This document shows, one piece after another, positions 1 through 10,236 of a stretch of DNA of 64,000 nt. Source of the DNA: Paragyromitra xinjiangensis (lineage: Eukaryota; Ascomycota; Pezizomycetes; Pezizales; Discinaceae); assembly GCA_038503065.1 (NCBI GenBank), contig JBCAMK010000001.1, positions 2,604,001 to 2,668,000 on the forward strand, in the 5' to 3' direction. Every line of letters starts with the position of its first letter. Positions within the stretch are counted from its first letter, which is position 1. The notes under the pieces were generated by a model. It worked only from the letters and a program-made list of their open reading frames with translations, made no database searches and was not told where the DNA came from. Made by a program: the position numbers and the translations under genes.

Positions 1-832
1 ATCGCACCCACAGACATTACTGGGACGACGTCGCCGTGAAGGCAGCTGCGTGACTGCATATCCCACCACCAATCCGCCGTATGGAGCTCGTAGTATAACC
101 TATTACCATCTCCGTCGAACTCTTTCACTGGGCGTAGACCATATGAGGCGCGCAGAAGCGCCGACGCATGAGATATTGGGCGCAGGTGAGTATATCACGG
201 TAGTAGAAGTGGATGATATCTCCCGCTCTCCCGAGACCGACCCATGTTGCCACGGAGGTAAGGATTCTGAGCCAGGCATACGGTCGAGTGCTGGTCCAAG
301 GTGTGGCGGACTGGAAAGTACGACGGGACTGGGATGAGCTTCCCGTTGAAGAAATCGTTGATCTTCAACTTGGGTGTTTTCGACTCGATGAACCATGAGC
401 CAGCCGCCATTCTTCTGCATCCGAGAAAGGCGACCAAGGATCCCAATCGTCCGAGAGATGGTCTTCATACCTGTGTACTCACCCAATGGCGCCCCCATGT
501 GAGCCGTACTCGTGGAGGATAGACGCTATCATCGTCTGTTTCGGGCTCGTCTGGCCCTACATGGATTCAAGGTCTGAGTCTGAGTCTGGGTTTGCGTCCG
601 AGCCAAAAGAATCAAGCAAATCCGAGTCTTGAGATGGCTCATATTCGATATCCTGATGGCAGCGAGCGAGGTGCGTATTGAAAGCTCCGGCCAAAGCATA
701 GCGACGCGGGCAATGGGGGCATTTGGTCTCCTGAGGCATACCGTCTCTGCTAGTCGTGTCAGCCCTAGAGTCAAGATATATGTAGGGCACCGCATACCTG
801 ACTATTCTCGTGTAATCCCATGAATAGATCAA
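1..832 (-). pseudogene. Plavaka-type transposase, 5' part, frame-broken and cut by window edge
   Basis: The 3'-to-5' reading gives the N-terminal half of a Plavaka-family cut-and-paste transposase. In order there are a C2H2 finger near 656-726 (CPHC, 12 residues, then HLARCH), an acidic Ser/Asp stretch, a block reading DPWSPFSDAEEWRLA, then FIESKTPKLKINDFF, then FYYRDILTCAQYLM near 168-224, and ELHTADWWWDMQ near 52-92. The order and wording of these blocks are those I know from Plavaka proteins (YYRD...CAQYL, ELHTGDWWW). The blocks lie in different frames. At least one shift falls between RLA and WFIESK, and a stop follows the acidic stretch near 560. Some breaks could be introns, but the shift in mid-motif points to decay. 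The catalytic C-terminal half would lie left of the window. Confidence 0.72.
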
Positions 833-1410
833 AAGAGGTGGTGATCTGAGGTGGTGATCCGAGGTGGTGTGGTTTGGTGTGGGGCAGTACCGGATTAGGC
901 ATGAGTTTGCGAGATCTTGGCGTCTTGGCCTTGGACGTCATCGCCTACTTAGGCAATTAGCGACGTCATCTTCCCCCTCAACCACACCAACACCGCTCAC
1001 CACTCCTTCATCAGCAAAAAAACGGATTGTCGCCCGGTCCGCCCAATGCATCAGGCGCCCCAGGCGGTCTGGGCGGAATATAGCCCTCCCTCAGGCTGTA
1101 AAATTTGCTCTTCACGTCTGGGCGACAGCTTACCAGAGGTCGGCATGGGGGCGCCCTAGGTTCAGGAGGCTATTCTCTGGGCGACCACGGAGGGTTGACG
1201 AGCGTCTGGAGGACAGCGAGGGGAGAGCAGCGCGCCCACAGAATCACATTTTCAGCAGGTCGCCCTATGGGCTAGTTTGGGAGTTTTCACCTGGCCTGGC
1301 ACCATATGCTTGTTTACAATCGTTCTATTATTTCTGTGGATCTATATATAGTTCTATATGTACATGTATTTGTTCTTCGTACTCTATGGGTAGGGGGGGG
1401 GTTGAGCATC
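833..1410. other. No gene recognised; GC-rich repeat-like DNA
   Basis: No convincing coding region. The stretch is rich in CGCCCAG/CTGGGCG words (about 1030-1170), which recur at 8330-8395, so it is probably old repeat DNA. A direct repeat of gaggtggtgatc lies at about 837-862. Confidence 0.4.
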
Positions 1411-2310
1411 GAATCGACGACCTGGCGGAGGCGGCGGAAGCTCAGGCAGCGAATTGACGACCTCCAGGAGGCGGCGGAAGCTCAGGCAGCGGATCGACCA
1501 TATGGCGGAGGCTGCAGAGGCTGCAGCAGCGAATCGATCAATTGGCGGAGGCGGCGGAAGCTCAGGCAGCGAATTGACCATATGGCGCAGGCAGCGGAAG
1601 CTGCTGCAGCGAATCGATCAATTGACTGAGGCGGCGGAAGCTCAGGCAGCGAATTGACCATATGGCGCAGGCAGCGGAGGCTGCTGCAGCGAATCGATCA
1701 ATTGACTGAGGCGGCGGAAGCTCAGGCAGCGAATCGACCATATGGCGCAGGCAGCGGAGGCTGCTGCAGCGAATTGACCATGTGGCGCAGGCAGCGGAAG
1801 CTCAGGCAGCGAATCGACCATATGGCGGAAGCTCAGGAAGCTCAGGCAGCGAATTGACGACCTCCAGGAGGCGGCGGAAGCTCAGGCAGCGGATCGACCA
1901 TATGGCGGAGGCTGCAGAGGCTGCAGCAGCGAATCGATCAATTGGCAGAGGCAGCGGAAGCTCAGGCAGCGAATCGACCATATGGCGGAAGCTCAGGAAG
2001 CTCAAGCAGCGGATCGACCATATGGCGGAAGCTCAGGAAGCTCAGGCAGCGAATTGACGACCTCCAGGAGGCGGCGGAAGCTCAGGCAGCGGATCGACCA
2101 TATGGCGGAGGCTGCAGAGGCTGCAGCAGCGAATCGATCAATTGGCGGAGGCGGCGGAAGCTCAGGCAGCGAATTGACCATATGGCGGAGGCAGCGGAGG
2201 CTGCTGCAGCGAATTGACCAATTGGCGGAGGCGGAGGAAGCTCAGGCAGCGAATTGACCATATGGCACAGGCAGCGGAAGCTGCTGCAGCGAATCGATCA
2301 GCATATTGAG
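1411..2310. repeat. 40-bp minisatellite, about 22 copies
   Basis: About 22 tandem copies of a 40-bp unit built on gaattgaccatatggcg followed by GCGGAAGCTCAGGCAGC. Variants include GACGACCTCCAGGAGG instead of GACCATATGGCG. Because 40 is not a multiple of three, any frame steps through the same three peptides in turn: an Ala/Glu-rich one (AEAAEAQAAN), a Gly/Ser-rich one (RPYGGGGGSSGSE) and an Arg-rich one (WRRRRKLRQRIDH). The array stays open for 60-90 codons in several frames for this reason alone, so I do not call a gene. Confidence 0.93.
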
Positions 2311-2669
2311 CTCGCTTATGCGGAAGCAGAGGAAGCTGAACCAGCGGATCGAAGCGAGTCTAGGAGGCATATCAGCGGGAGTCAAATAAACGGAATCAAG
2401 ACGTTACCTGGGAGGTTCTTTGCAAGCAGAGCTCATTACTTCGAACCTAAATGTCACGATGTCAGCGGTACAGCGAGGTAGGGGATGGGTGGGAGTGAAT
2501 AGGGGATGGGTGGGAGGGAATAGGGGGAAGCAATAGTAGGAAGGACGGGAGAGGTGGAGATTGGTGTCTTATTAGGCGTTGCTTTGGCGACGGCATGGCG
2601 ACTACTAAGCGATTACTAAGCGACCTGGAGATTTTTGAAAATCACTAAGTGCCTGGAGGGAGGCGAGGT

Positions 2670-2712
2670 GAATTTTGCTAAGTCCCGAGTTTCCAGGGAC
2701 TTAGCAAAATTC
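2670..2712. repeat. Perfect 17-bp inverted repeat (hairpin)
   Basis: GAATTTTGCTAAGTCCC at 2670-2686 is followed by a 9-nt spacer and its exact reverse complement at 2696-2712. Partial copies of the arm (cactaagtgcc, cgctaagtgcc) flank it within 100 bp. It may be the centre of a small palindromic element. Confidence 0.9.
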
Positions 2713-3270
2713 GATGGGTAGAGCCCGCTGGATTTCGCTAAGTGCCACATCCGGGCGTGGGTGGTCACAGCTGACCTGCAGCCGAGCGCCAGGAGGCCGG
2801 AGCGTTGCGCAGCCTGCGCCCGCACACGCAAGCACTCGGACCAGCTCGCCTGGGTTGTAGGGAAGGCCACAAACGCAGCGGGCGGAATATGGCCTTCCGG
2901 AAGACAAGAAAGTGTCGGGGCGACATTTTTTTTTTGCTGATGTTTGTTTGCTCCCTTCGCCCAACGGCCCTCTATTTCCTTTGTTTCTCATCCTATTCTC
3001 TTTGTTGTATTCTTTGACTCGGTACGGTAGAGGCTATTCCGCCAGCTGATCCTTCTCATACCAGAGGCGGGGGTGGTGGGATTGGGCGGGGGTGGTAGGT
3101 AGCAGTATGGCAGGCGACTGATGAGCATGTTGGAAAGGGCCCGGGCGCAAAAAGGAATATGGAGTGTTTGTTTTGATAGAATACGCCCTATATATGGGGC
3201 TCAGGCTGCCCTCCGCTCTCAGTCAGCTCCTTCACTCCTTCCTCTACCGCCTCAGGCTTGTTTGCTATCT

Positions 3271-3330
3271 CGTACGCTCCTTCGTACGCTCCTTCGTACG
3301 CTCTCTCGTACGCTCCCTCATACGCTTCCT
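3271..3330. repeat. 12-bp tandem repeat, five copies
   Basis: Five copies of cgtacgctcctt with few changes; the last two units are diverged. The period is a multiple of three, so forward frames read simple VRSF- or APSY-type repeats, which are not evidence of a gene. Confidence 0.9.
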
Positions 3331-3366
3331 TCTATACTGTCCGATCTAATCCTCAGCTCCTACCGA

Positions 3367-4070
3367 TGCCCTGCGCAGAAATAACGCCAAGAAAGATAAG
3401 GAAAGGAATCGCGGATCCTCTGTTAAGGTTGTTAAGAAAGAGTGCGAGGCTAAGAAGTAGTAAAGCTAAATTAAGCAGCCCAAAAGGCTCCCGTATGGAT
3501 ATCGGGACTGCGAAAGGAGAGACTGATGCCTCGTGGTCGCAGCGCCCGATCCTATCTTGACTACGTATCTCTACTAGTACTAATCGATCTTATAGGATAA
3601 AGCGCGTCTCAAGATCAACGAGTCAGCGTCTTGCAGGCAACATGAGCGCGAGGCGTGGAAAACCTTTCGTACCGACATGAAGCAATACTACGCCACGAAT
3701 AAGATCGGGAACAAGACTGCGGCTGGCGCTAGGCATTCTTATCTGGCATCTTTCGACTCAGCCATTGATCCAGGTTCTTGGGATATTTGGGAAAGGGGAT
3801 GAGCAGGTACTCCAGCAATCAATACTTTCTTGACCGACGCCGCAAAGAATAAGGGCAATCTTCTTTGTGCGGGCAGTACTCGCAGGGCCGACTACTCGGG
3901 CGCGGGCCAGAGCTGAAGAGGATGAGGGGGAGGATGGGGAGGAGGAGGATGAGGAGGATGAGGAGGAAGAAGAGGAGCTGGATATTGATACTAGGGAAAT
4001 ACAAGGTACAGCAAATCCTATCCTACTGCGGAGTATGATATTAACTCATCGGCGGCTTAGGTATATGTAG
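3367..4070 (+). other. Possible decayed or multi-exon coding stretch, unknown
   Basis: Three segments look protein-like. Near 3370-3460 a Lys-rich reading begins RRNNAKKDKERN. At 3600-3800, after a tatag acceptor-like site, a reading includes WKTFRTDMKQYYATNKIG and SYLASFDSAIDPGSWDIWER. At 3867-4000 an Asp/Glu-rich run ends in DIDTREIQ. They lie in different frames. They could be exons of one gene running into the 4327-4761 reading frame, or transposon cargo. I recognise no family and cannot fix splice sites. Confidence 0.3.
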
Positions 4071-4170
4071 GGCGAATCGTCACGCATACTTTGGCCGACC
4101 CGTAGCCGTTAGCTACCACTGGCCCGATGACTGCCGTATCGAGCAACCTCCAGCTGCAGGGGCTGGCGAC

Positions 4171-4260
4171 GCAGCCGGGCCTGCTGGGGCAGCCGGGCCT
4201 GCTGGGGCAGCCGGGCCTGCTGGGGCAGCCGGGCCTGCTGGGGCAGCCGGGCCTGCTGGG
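4171..4260. repeat. 18-bp tandem repeat, five near-identical copies
   Basis: Five copies of gcagccgggcctgctggg, then degenerate gcagctggg units to about 4280. The forward strand reads a QPGLLG repeat and the reverse strand a Pro/Ala/Gly collagen-like repeat. Both follow from the period being a multiple of three. Confidence 0.93.
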
Positions 4261-4326
4261 GCAGCTGGGGCAGCTGGTGCAGCTCCACTTAGATCTTGCG
4301 CCCGATCGTTCACCCAACCTGCCTGG

Positions 4327-4761
4327 GTGCCCACTCAGGACAGCATAGATATCCCATACATCGCGCACCTTCAATTGAGGTTGCCTACGTTTGATTATCT
4401 CCTGAAGGCGATACGTCATCGCTATCCAAGCCAAATTAGGGATAGAGCAGAGTGGATGCCGCGTCAGATCTATGGGGCGTTGAAAGGTCCCAATCGCTGG
4501 TTTGTGGTAGTAGATACGAACGAGCCGCTGAAGCCGTTCTGGGGCGATGTCGTTACCATCGCGGACGATGAGGACGTCCGCACCTGGCTGGCTGCGACCA
4601 AGGCTCTGGACGTCCTTCATCTCCTCGTTGTCTTCCATCAGCCCGACTACAAGGACGAGCAGACGCCACCCCCTTTGTATAGGACATACCTTGATGGTGA
4701 TATATTCGACAATCTAGAGACTGACGAGGAGGATGAGGAGGATGAGATGAGGCGAGGCTGA
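4327..4761 (+). CDS. Hypothetical protein with acidic C-terminus
   Basis: An open frame of 144 codons beginning [17 protein letters not shown] and ending with an EEDEEDE tail just before the stop. The middle has ordinary globular composition, for example [19 protein letters not shown] and [13 protein letters not shown]. No family is recognised. The first Met may not be the true start, since the frame follows directly on the 18-bp repeat and may be the last exon of a gene beginning near 3370. It shares a repeat-rich setting and an acidic C-terminus with the next gene at 5587. It could be transposon cargo. The case for a real exon rests on length and composition only. Confidence 0.4.
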   Translation: MPTQDSIDIPYIAHLQLRLPTFDYLLKAIRHRYPSQIRDRAEWMPRQIYGALKGPNRWFVVVDTNEPLKPFWGDVVTIADDEDVRTWLAATKALDVLHLLVVFHQPDYKDEQTPPPLYRTYLDGDIFDNLETDEEDEEDEMRRG

Positions 4762-4816
4762 CGTGCGGCGGAGGCTGAGGGAATTGATGGGAGTCAGACT
4801 TGGGGGAAGTAGACAC

Positions 4817-5312
4817 GGGCAGCTTTACGCTATCCTATCCCCGCCTTCAGCCTCTCGCACGTTCTTGGCCCATCGGATATCCTATCGCGACGGGTATCGA
4901 GTAGGAGGATATTTCTTTGTTTTTATACCATTTCTTATCTCTCTGGTCGGCTCGTTGTGTTTTGTTTGGAGAGTATTATTAGGCAGCTTTGGTACGCTAT
5001 CCCTATCACTGCGCCTTCAGCCTCTTGCAGTTCTTGACCCATAGGATATCCTATCATAGGCGTAGTACTTCAGGAGGATATTTCTTTGTTTTTATGCTAT
5101 TTTTTATCTCTGGTCGGCTCGTGTTTTGTTGGAGACTTGGCGGAAGCGTATTATTAGGCAGCTTTGGTATACTACCCTATCTCCCGCCTTCAGCTTTTTG
5201 CAGCTGCTGACCCATCGGATATCCTATCACAGGCGCAGGTACTACTAGTAGGAGGATATCAGGTTCTTTGTTTTATACTATTTTTTATCTCTGGTCAGTT
5301 CGTTGTATTGGT
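4817..5312. repeat. About 170-bp tandem repeat, nearly three copies
   Basis: A unit running ggatatcctatc ... aggaggatatttctttg ... ttttatctctggtcggctcg ... ttattaggcagctttgg ... cgccttcagcctcttg occurs three times. Starts are near 4874, 5044 and 5216, with a partial leading unit from 4817. Copies differ by scattered substitutions and small indels. It fills the gap between the 4327 reading frame and the gene at 5587. Confidence 0.88.
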
Positions 5313-5586
5313 CTAGTTGGTCGGGTTAGCGGCCAGTCGGTATCTATAGCCTCACCTCGGAGCAAATAGCTTGCTCTCGTATGATGTCAGTGTATTCTTA
5401 CCTTATTCGTATTAGCGTTCGTAGCAAATCAATGCTTTAGGCTTGCTCCAATTCTTCTATAAACGCCCCACCCCCCTGCGACCTAGGTCTGATCACCTCC
5501 ATCCCTCGTACTCACACATTCAACCTACTCGACCTACCTAAGCACCCGCCCAAGCTATACTACAACTGCCCAATTGCCCAATCCTT

Positions 5587-7501
5587 ATGCCGCCCAAACG
5601 TAAGTCTCAGCAAGTGACTGGAACAGCTTCGGGCACTCGTAGTACTCGGCTCAGGCAAAGTCAAACGGATGGTATTCCCAGCACTTATCCGGACGAGCAT
5701 GCCGGACCCAAGGCTCGCCTGCAATCTAAAAAGCGTATCGGCCCGACCCCTACCGTACCTGCTATCCCTGGTGGCCAATCTCAGCCACGTCCCAGCCCCA
5801 GAGAAAACTCGTCTTCACAAACATCATTTGCTCGCCTCGAGTCCTCTCAGCAGCAGGAAAATCCACCTTTGGATAGCCAACATCCGGAGAACGAGCCACA
5901 GAATAGTCGAACTGCAGATAGCCCACGCCCAGAGAACGAGCTGCGGAATAGCCAGACTGCGGATAGCCAACCTCCAGGTACGACTAGCCAGTCGCAGGAT
6001 AACCATCGTACAGGCCAGTCGGCTCCTACACATACACGTAACCTAGATATCGGTATGCAGCTGCAGGGAGATGCATTTCGTCGCCCAAAACCTACGCAAA
6101 CAAATAGAGCAGCGCCTCAGGATCGATATACGAATAGGGCAGCGCCTCAGGATCGACATATGATACCCAGTTCCGATAATCGACCCAGCGCCAGGGATCA
6201 TACCACACGCAGGACGAGAAGTATCCACCGATTTGAGGATACCCATATCGAAGTCCTACGAGAAGCTCAACGCCGTATCATCTATAGTACGTTATTCGTC
6301 TGCCCCTTCCCTGGAGTTAACGAGACGAATACCATGGTCAAACGTGCTTGGGCAGAGGCTCAGGAAGCCTTGGACGTGTATATTGCACCTAGTCCCTCAC
6401 TGCAAGCGGCTAGTCAGGTACGTACTGCAGTATATCCCACGATATACAGTCTTAGGCTAATAGCCTGAGGGCTTGGGCGTACTCTAGCTCCGCAGCTACC
6501 ACCATCGCATACGATCCCAGCTTTACTCGATCTGCAAGGACCACATCCAAAACTACTACCAACTAAATCGTCTGCATTGTACTGAAGTATCGACTAGAGT
6601 ACGATATCTACTAGAACTAGACCGTTTTCAATGCGACCCAGATCATTACCAAGTATGTACCGCGCCCAATATCTTCCCTAAGGCGAGCCGTGCTGCTGCT
6701 TACCCATACCCAGTCATACGGTTGGCGGTTTGGTGCGCCCCAGATACCTCGTCTGATTTGGAGGAAATACTTCTTTCGTTCGCAGTCTTTGGGATTGCAG
6801 GATTCAGGATTCGCCCAGCGAATCAACCCCGCATTCGTCTGCCTGGTATCTACAGCAATCTGCCACGCCCTACGACTGTATCGGACAGGTAAGTACGTCC
6901 GAATCTCCAACTTTAGTAGGGAGAGCTGCAATGGTATGTGCTCTGCCCAATTCGGTACAACGTTGTTGGCCGTGTACCTGACTAGTATTTACACTTAGCC
7001 CTATGGGAGCGGCAACCAAGTACGTGGAATACTTCATTTCCCACTCAAGAAGTCAGTGATCTAGTCCTAGATCGTATCTGCCGAAGAGTATTTGAACGGA
7101 TCAAGGGCAAGGGCTTGCAGCCCCCTGATTTTGACGCCATCCAAGCCCTGCCAGATCCCGAGATTGACTCTTTCACGGCGTCGCTTCGGGCAGAGGCTGC
7201 TGCCCACGCCTCAGAGGCAGAGCAGAATCCCGCCGATCACAGGCGGGCAAGGCACGGCTCGAACGAGGACTCAGACGAAGAACAGCAATATATTCCCGGA
7301 CGTGGAAATCGTGTCCGATACGCACCTCCAGATCCGGATAGCGCTCAGGATGGGCCTGATATACGCTCCGACCCATGGGACGACTCGGATAAGCTTTCAG
7401 ATCCACCCAGCGAGGACGAGGACGAGGATGAGGGCGAGGGTGAGGATGAGGACGAAGACGAGGGTGAGGTTGAGGATGAGGTAGATGGAGAAGGTAGCTA
7501 G
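5587..7501 (+). CDS. DUF6532-like protein with low-complexity N-terminus and acidic tail
   Basis: Proposed exons are 5587-6417, 6488-6845 and 6999-7501, giving 563 aa. The first intron (GTACGT...CTCTAG, 70 bp) is phase-consistent and well supported. The second (GTATCT...ACTTAG) is the best frame-preserving choice, but the GTAAGT at 6889 is an alternative. Residues 1-210 are Ser/Gln/Pro-rich with imperfect repeats (ENELRNSQTADSQ type) and start MPPKRKSQQ, possibly nuclear. From about 220 comes a folded part: HIEVLREAQRRIIYSTLFVC, PFPGVNETNTMVKRAWAEA, RSYHHRIRSQLYSICKDHI, VRYLLELDRFQCDPDHY. These follow the spacing I know from DUF6532 proteins of fungi, which have no established function. The C-terminus is Asp/Glu-rich and merges into the array after 7404. 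Confidence 0.6.
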
Positions 7502-7831
7502 GACGAGGACGAGGTTGAGGACGAGGGTGAGGTTGAGGATGAGGACGAGGGTGAGGTCGAGGATGAGGATAAGGGTGAGGTCGAGGATGAGGATGAGGGT
7601 GAGGGTGAGGTCGAGGATGAGGATGAGGGTGAGGTCGAGGATGAGGATGAGGATGAGGGTGAGGTCGAGGATGAGGATGAGGATGAGGGTGAGGTCGAGG
7701 ATGAGGATGAGGATGAGGGTGAGGTCGAGGATGAGGATGAGGGTGAGGGTGAGGTCGAGGATGAGGATGAGGGTGAGGTTGAGGATGAGGATGAGGGTGA
7801 GGTCGAGGATGAGGATGATGGGCAAGGTGGC
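7404..7831. repeat. Acidic-coding 6/15-bp minisatellite
   Basis: Tandem GAGGAT, GAGGAC, GAGGGT and GAGGTC hexamer or 15-bp units. The first 100 bp code the tail of the upstream gene, which stops at TAG 7499-7501. The same frame then stays open through the whole array, reading Glu/Asp with Gly/Val, to a second TAG at 7832-7834. The codons before the two stops are similar (GEGS and GQGG), as if the end of the gene had been duplicated with the array. Confidence 0.9.
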
Positions 7832-7834
7832 TAG

Positions 7835-8897
7835 CCTAAGATTGGGCTATACTGAGGTCGTCTCCCTATGATTGTACCACTGCCCAACCTACCTTCTAGC
7901 CCTATTCTCTGCCGCGGGTATCGATCCTACGTACCGGCCCGTACGCACTGTATATAGCAAATAGATAGCTAGGCTCGTGCGGTATATAGAGAATAAAGAA
8001 TGTATGGGCTTACACCCCAAGGATATCGTACGCCCACATGAGATGGTATGTCCAGGCGGTTTTGCACGCCCACTGGAGACTGTACATCCAGTATATCAGG
8101 CTCGGATTTTCTAGACCTCCGCCCAGGCGTGGATGAAGTCTGCCCTACGCCCATGAGACCAGGCGGGTTTGTACGCCCACGGGAGACTGTACGTCCAGTA
8201 TATCAGGCTCGGATTTTCCAGGCCCCCGCCTGAGCGTGGACGAAGGTTGACCCACGCCCGGGACTAGGACTGATATCCACACGTCCAGCGCTTCCAGGCG
8301 TATACCGTACTAGTCAGTACGCCCAGAGCAGTGCCTAAAAAAAATCCGAGCCCAGTGCGCCCAGTGCGCCCAAGGCACTGGGCGCGACTGGACGCAGACC
8401 CGGCTTTTTGCTGATGTGGCTGCTGGAAGTTGTCCTTTTCCTTTAAACAATATCCATGGCTTCAACATCATACCATCCCCCAAGACTGTCAACTGAATTG
8501 TAGCCTGCCGTTGTGGTGGGGCGCGCGGGAGGTGGAAGGAAGCGATGGATAAGTCACGTGCGCGGTCACGTGTATAAGGGTTAGGGGTATTGACAGCGGA
8601 GGATTTCTATTACTGTTCAACATTGCCTGTCGATTCTTATCCTATTCACTACTCCATTCTTACTATCTATCTCTCTATTTTGTATCGTATTCTTTTGCGG
8701 CGGGCTTTTGCCTTACCTAATTCGTATCGAATATATCCTTCCTATTCGCTCGATCCCACGCCTAATAATCCGCATATATGTGCCTCGCTATAGGACATCG
8801 AAGTCCGCGTCGACGCAGTCTCTTCTTCACAGCGCGAAGGCAGCGAATATCAGATCTCTGCGTCAAACTGGCAGAGTCTCCTACGCACTCGCCCACA
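7835..8897. other. No gene recognised; contains a tandem duplication
   Basis: No gene supported. It contains the roughly 118-bp duplication at 8031-8260, CGCCCAGTG short repeats at 8330-8395, and a pyrimidine-rich stretch at 8600-8710. It abuts the transposase relic on its right. Confidence 0.4.
8031..8260. repeat. Tandem duplication of about 118 bp
   Basis: Two copies, about 8031-8150 and 8151-8260, share tgtacgtccagtatatcagg, ctcggattttc and ccgcccaggcgtggatgaag-type blocks with roughly 85 percent identity by eye. Confidence 0.85.
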
Positions 8898-9734
8898 CCG
8901 TTTATCCCATCCACTCTTCTCTGCTTTAGCCCACACAGTGTTACTACCTTTCTCGGCATAGGTACGACCTGAGAGATACTCAAATGGTGCAGGAGTCTGG
9001 TCCATATTCGCGATTCATGGAGGTATGTACTGTCCAACTGAGTGAGCTGTCTCTCCAGGACGTACTTGGGAGTTACGCCGAATAAACCTCCAAAATTCTA
9101 AGATCAGATTTAGGTAATCATGGGGGATTTTTTGAGCTCGGTTGGTGGTGAAGCGAATTGAGATGTGATAACAAGATAGGAAGTTGGTGAACCATCCCAG
9201 AGAGAATATAAAGTCGGCTCTTTCTCAATTGGGGTAAAGCTTTTTGTAGTATTCGTTGCTGGTAATCCGAAACCACCCTCGTCGTACAATGTGACCATCT
9301 GCTCGTCGTTCTAAAAAGTCTCGGTACAACTCTGTTTCAAGTGCAGGCCACTTTGCTTTCCCTTCTGTCACCCTCCTTCGATCTCCCATTGCACACTTCA
9401 CAATCTCCTCTTCCATATCTCGCTAATCTGAAATATAACTGATCGGTATTCCACCAAAATGCTGTGACACCTCACGTATCGAGGGACATCGCATCTCATT
9501 ACTGGTCGACTCCCACTCTGCACCTTGAGCCGAGTCATATGGTATTGAGGGTGTGGCCCAGTAGCTCAAGACTTGTAATTTTTTTCGAGTGGCATAAGAA
9601 CGGTGTGCTTTTGTCTTTAGAGGTTGGGAAGGAAAGGTACGAGGATTTTTATCAACTGTGAGTCGCTTAGGTCCAGGTCGCTGTGATTTTGCTGGCCGAA
9701 GTCTTGTTCGTTCTTGTTGCACAGGTGGAGGCAT
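8898..9734 (-). pseudogene. pogo-type transposase relic (CENP-B HTH plus start of DDE domain)
   Basis: One frame carries the whole relic. It starts MPPPVQQERTRLRPAKSQRP, then RSYATRKKLQVLSYW. A CENP-B-type helix-turn-helix follows (WPALETELYRDFLERRADG), then FSLGWFTNFLSCYHISIR, AQKIPHDYLNLI, and the second catalytic block NMDQTPAPFEYLSGRTYAEK with TVWAK and SGWDKR. These are the conserved blocks of fungal pogo/Tigger-like elements. The frame is closed only by stops at 9423-9425, 9225-9227 and 9015-9017, without frameshifts. Similarity fades after SGWDKR near 8898, so the rest of the DDE domain is gone. TAG and TGA fit C-to-T changes of CAG or CGA. Confidence 0.85.
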
Positions 9735-9882
9735 TGTTCGATAAAACACTTAAAAAAAAACTTTATTCGGAATGCGGTACTGATAAAATTTGCAGTGGGA
9801 GACTTAACGAAGGTTGTAGTAAATCCATAGCTCAAGTTGAAGCCAGAGTATCAAGTAGGTACCCTCGTCACCAAGTGCCAGC

Positions 9883-10236
9883 TCAACAACGTTCATTTGG
9901 CCTATCACAGCCCGGGCTAATTACCAACATCCACCACCCGGCCCCGTTCGGTATGGCTGAGATATTACGGTATACAAGTAGAGAGGGAAATTCACTCAAT
10001 TCCTTGACAGGGCAGGATGAGGCGAGCTTATGGCGAGCTTTATGGGGTTGATGCTGTAGTTTGGATCTATCGAGGCAAGCATGGCCGCAGGGGTAGTCTC
10101 CGAATAATTCTTTGCACGGGTACGTACACCCGTCTTCTACCGTGGTACCAGAAAAGCAGGGGGTAAGGCAGGCGTCGGCTGGGACGCTGCTCGCTTTGAT
10201 GTCAGTGAGTGCGAAGAGAAGATAGCTGGATTGCAT
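9883..10236 (-). CDS. Possible small cysteine-rich protein
   Basis: An open frame of about 117 codons from the Met at 10236 (an earlier Met at 10368 also fits). It begins MQSSYLLFALTDIKASS, perhaps a weak secretion signal. It has three CxxxC pairs (CLTPC, CTYPC, CGHAC), with further cysteines toward the end. Such patterns occur in small secreted fungal proteins, but no family is recognised. The second half looks less structured, and the frame may run past a splice site. It stands alone between the pogo relic and a gene-free stretch. It could be chance. Confidence 0.22.
   Translation of the reverse strand: MQSSYLLFALTDIKASSVPADACLTPCFSGTTVEDGCTYPCKELFGDYPCGHACLDRSKLQHQPHKARHKLASSCPVKELSEFPSLLVYRNISAIPNGAGWWMLVISPGCDRPNERC

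Larger units (their letters stand above)
2311..3366. other. No gene recognised; hairpin and small tandem array inside
   Basis: No supportable gene. It contains G-rich short repeats (ggggatgggtgggag, about 2480-2525), several CTAAGYG words and a long hairpin at 2670-2712, and a 12-bp array at 3271-3330. A TATA-like tatatatgggg lies at 3190. Confidence 0.4.

Noticed and set aside
4057..4638. 193-codon reverse frame with collagen-like Pro/Ala/Gly repeats
   Set aside because: Antisense to the 18-bp repeat and to the forward frame at 4327-4761; no motif outside the repeat.
7397..7825. 142-codon reverse frame of Leu/Ile/Asp repeats
   Set aside because: Complement of the acidic minisatellite; open only because the period is a multiple of three.
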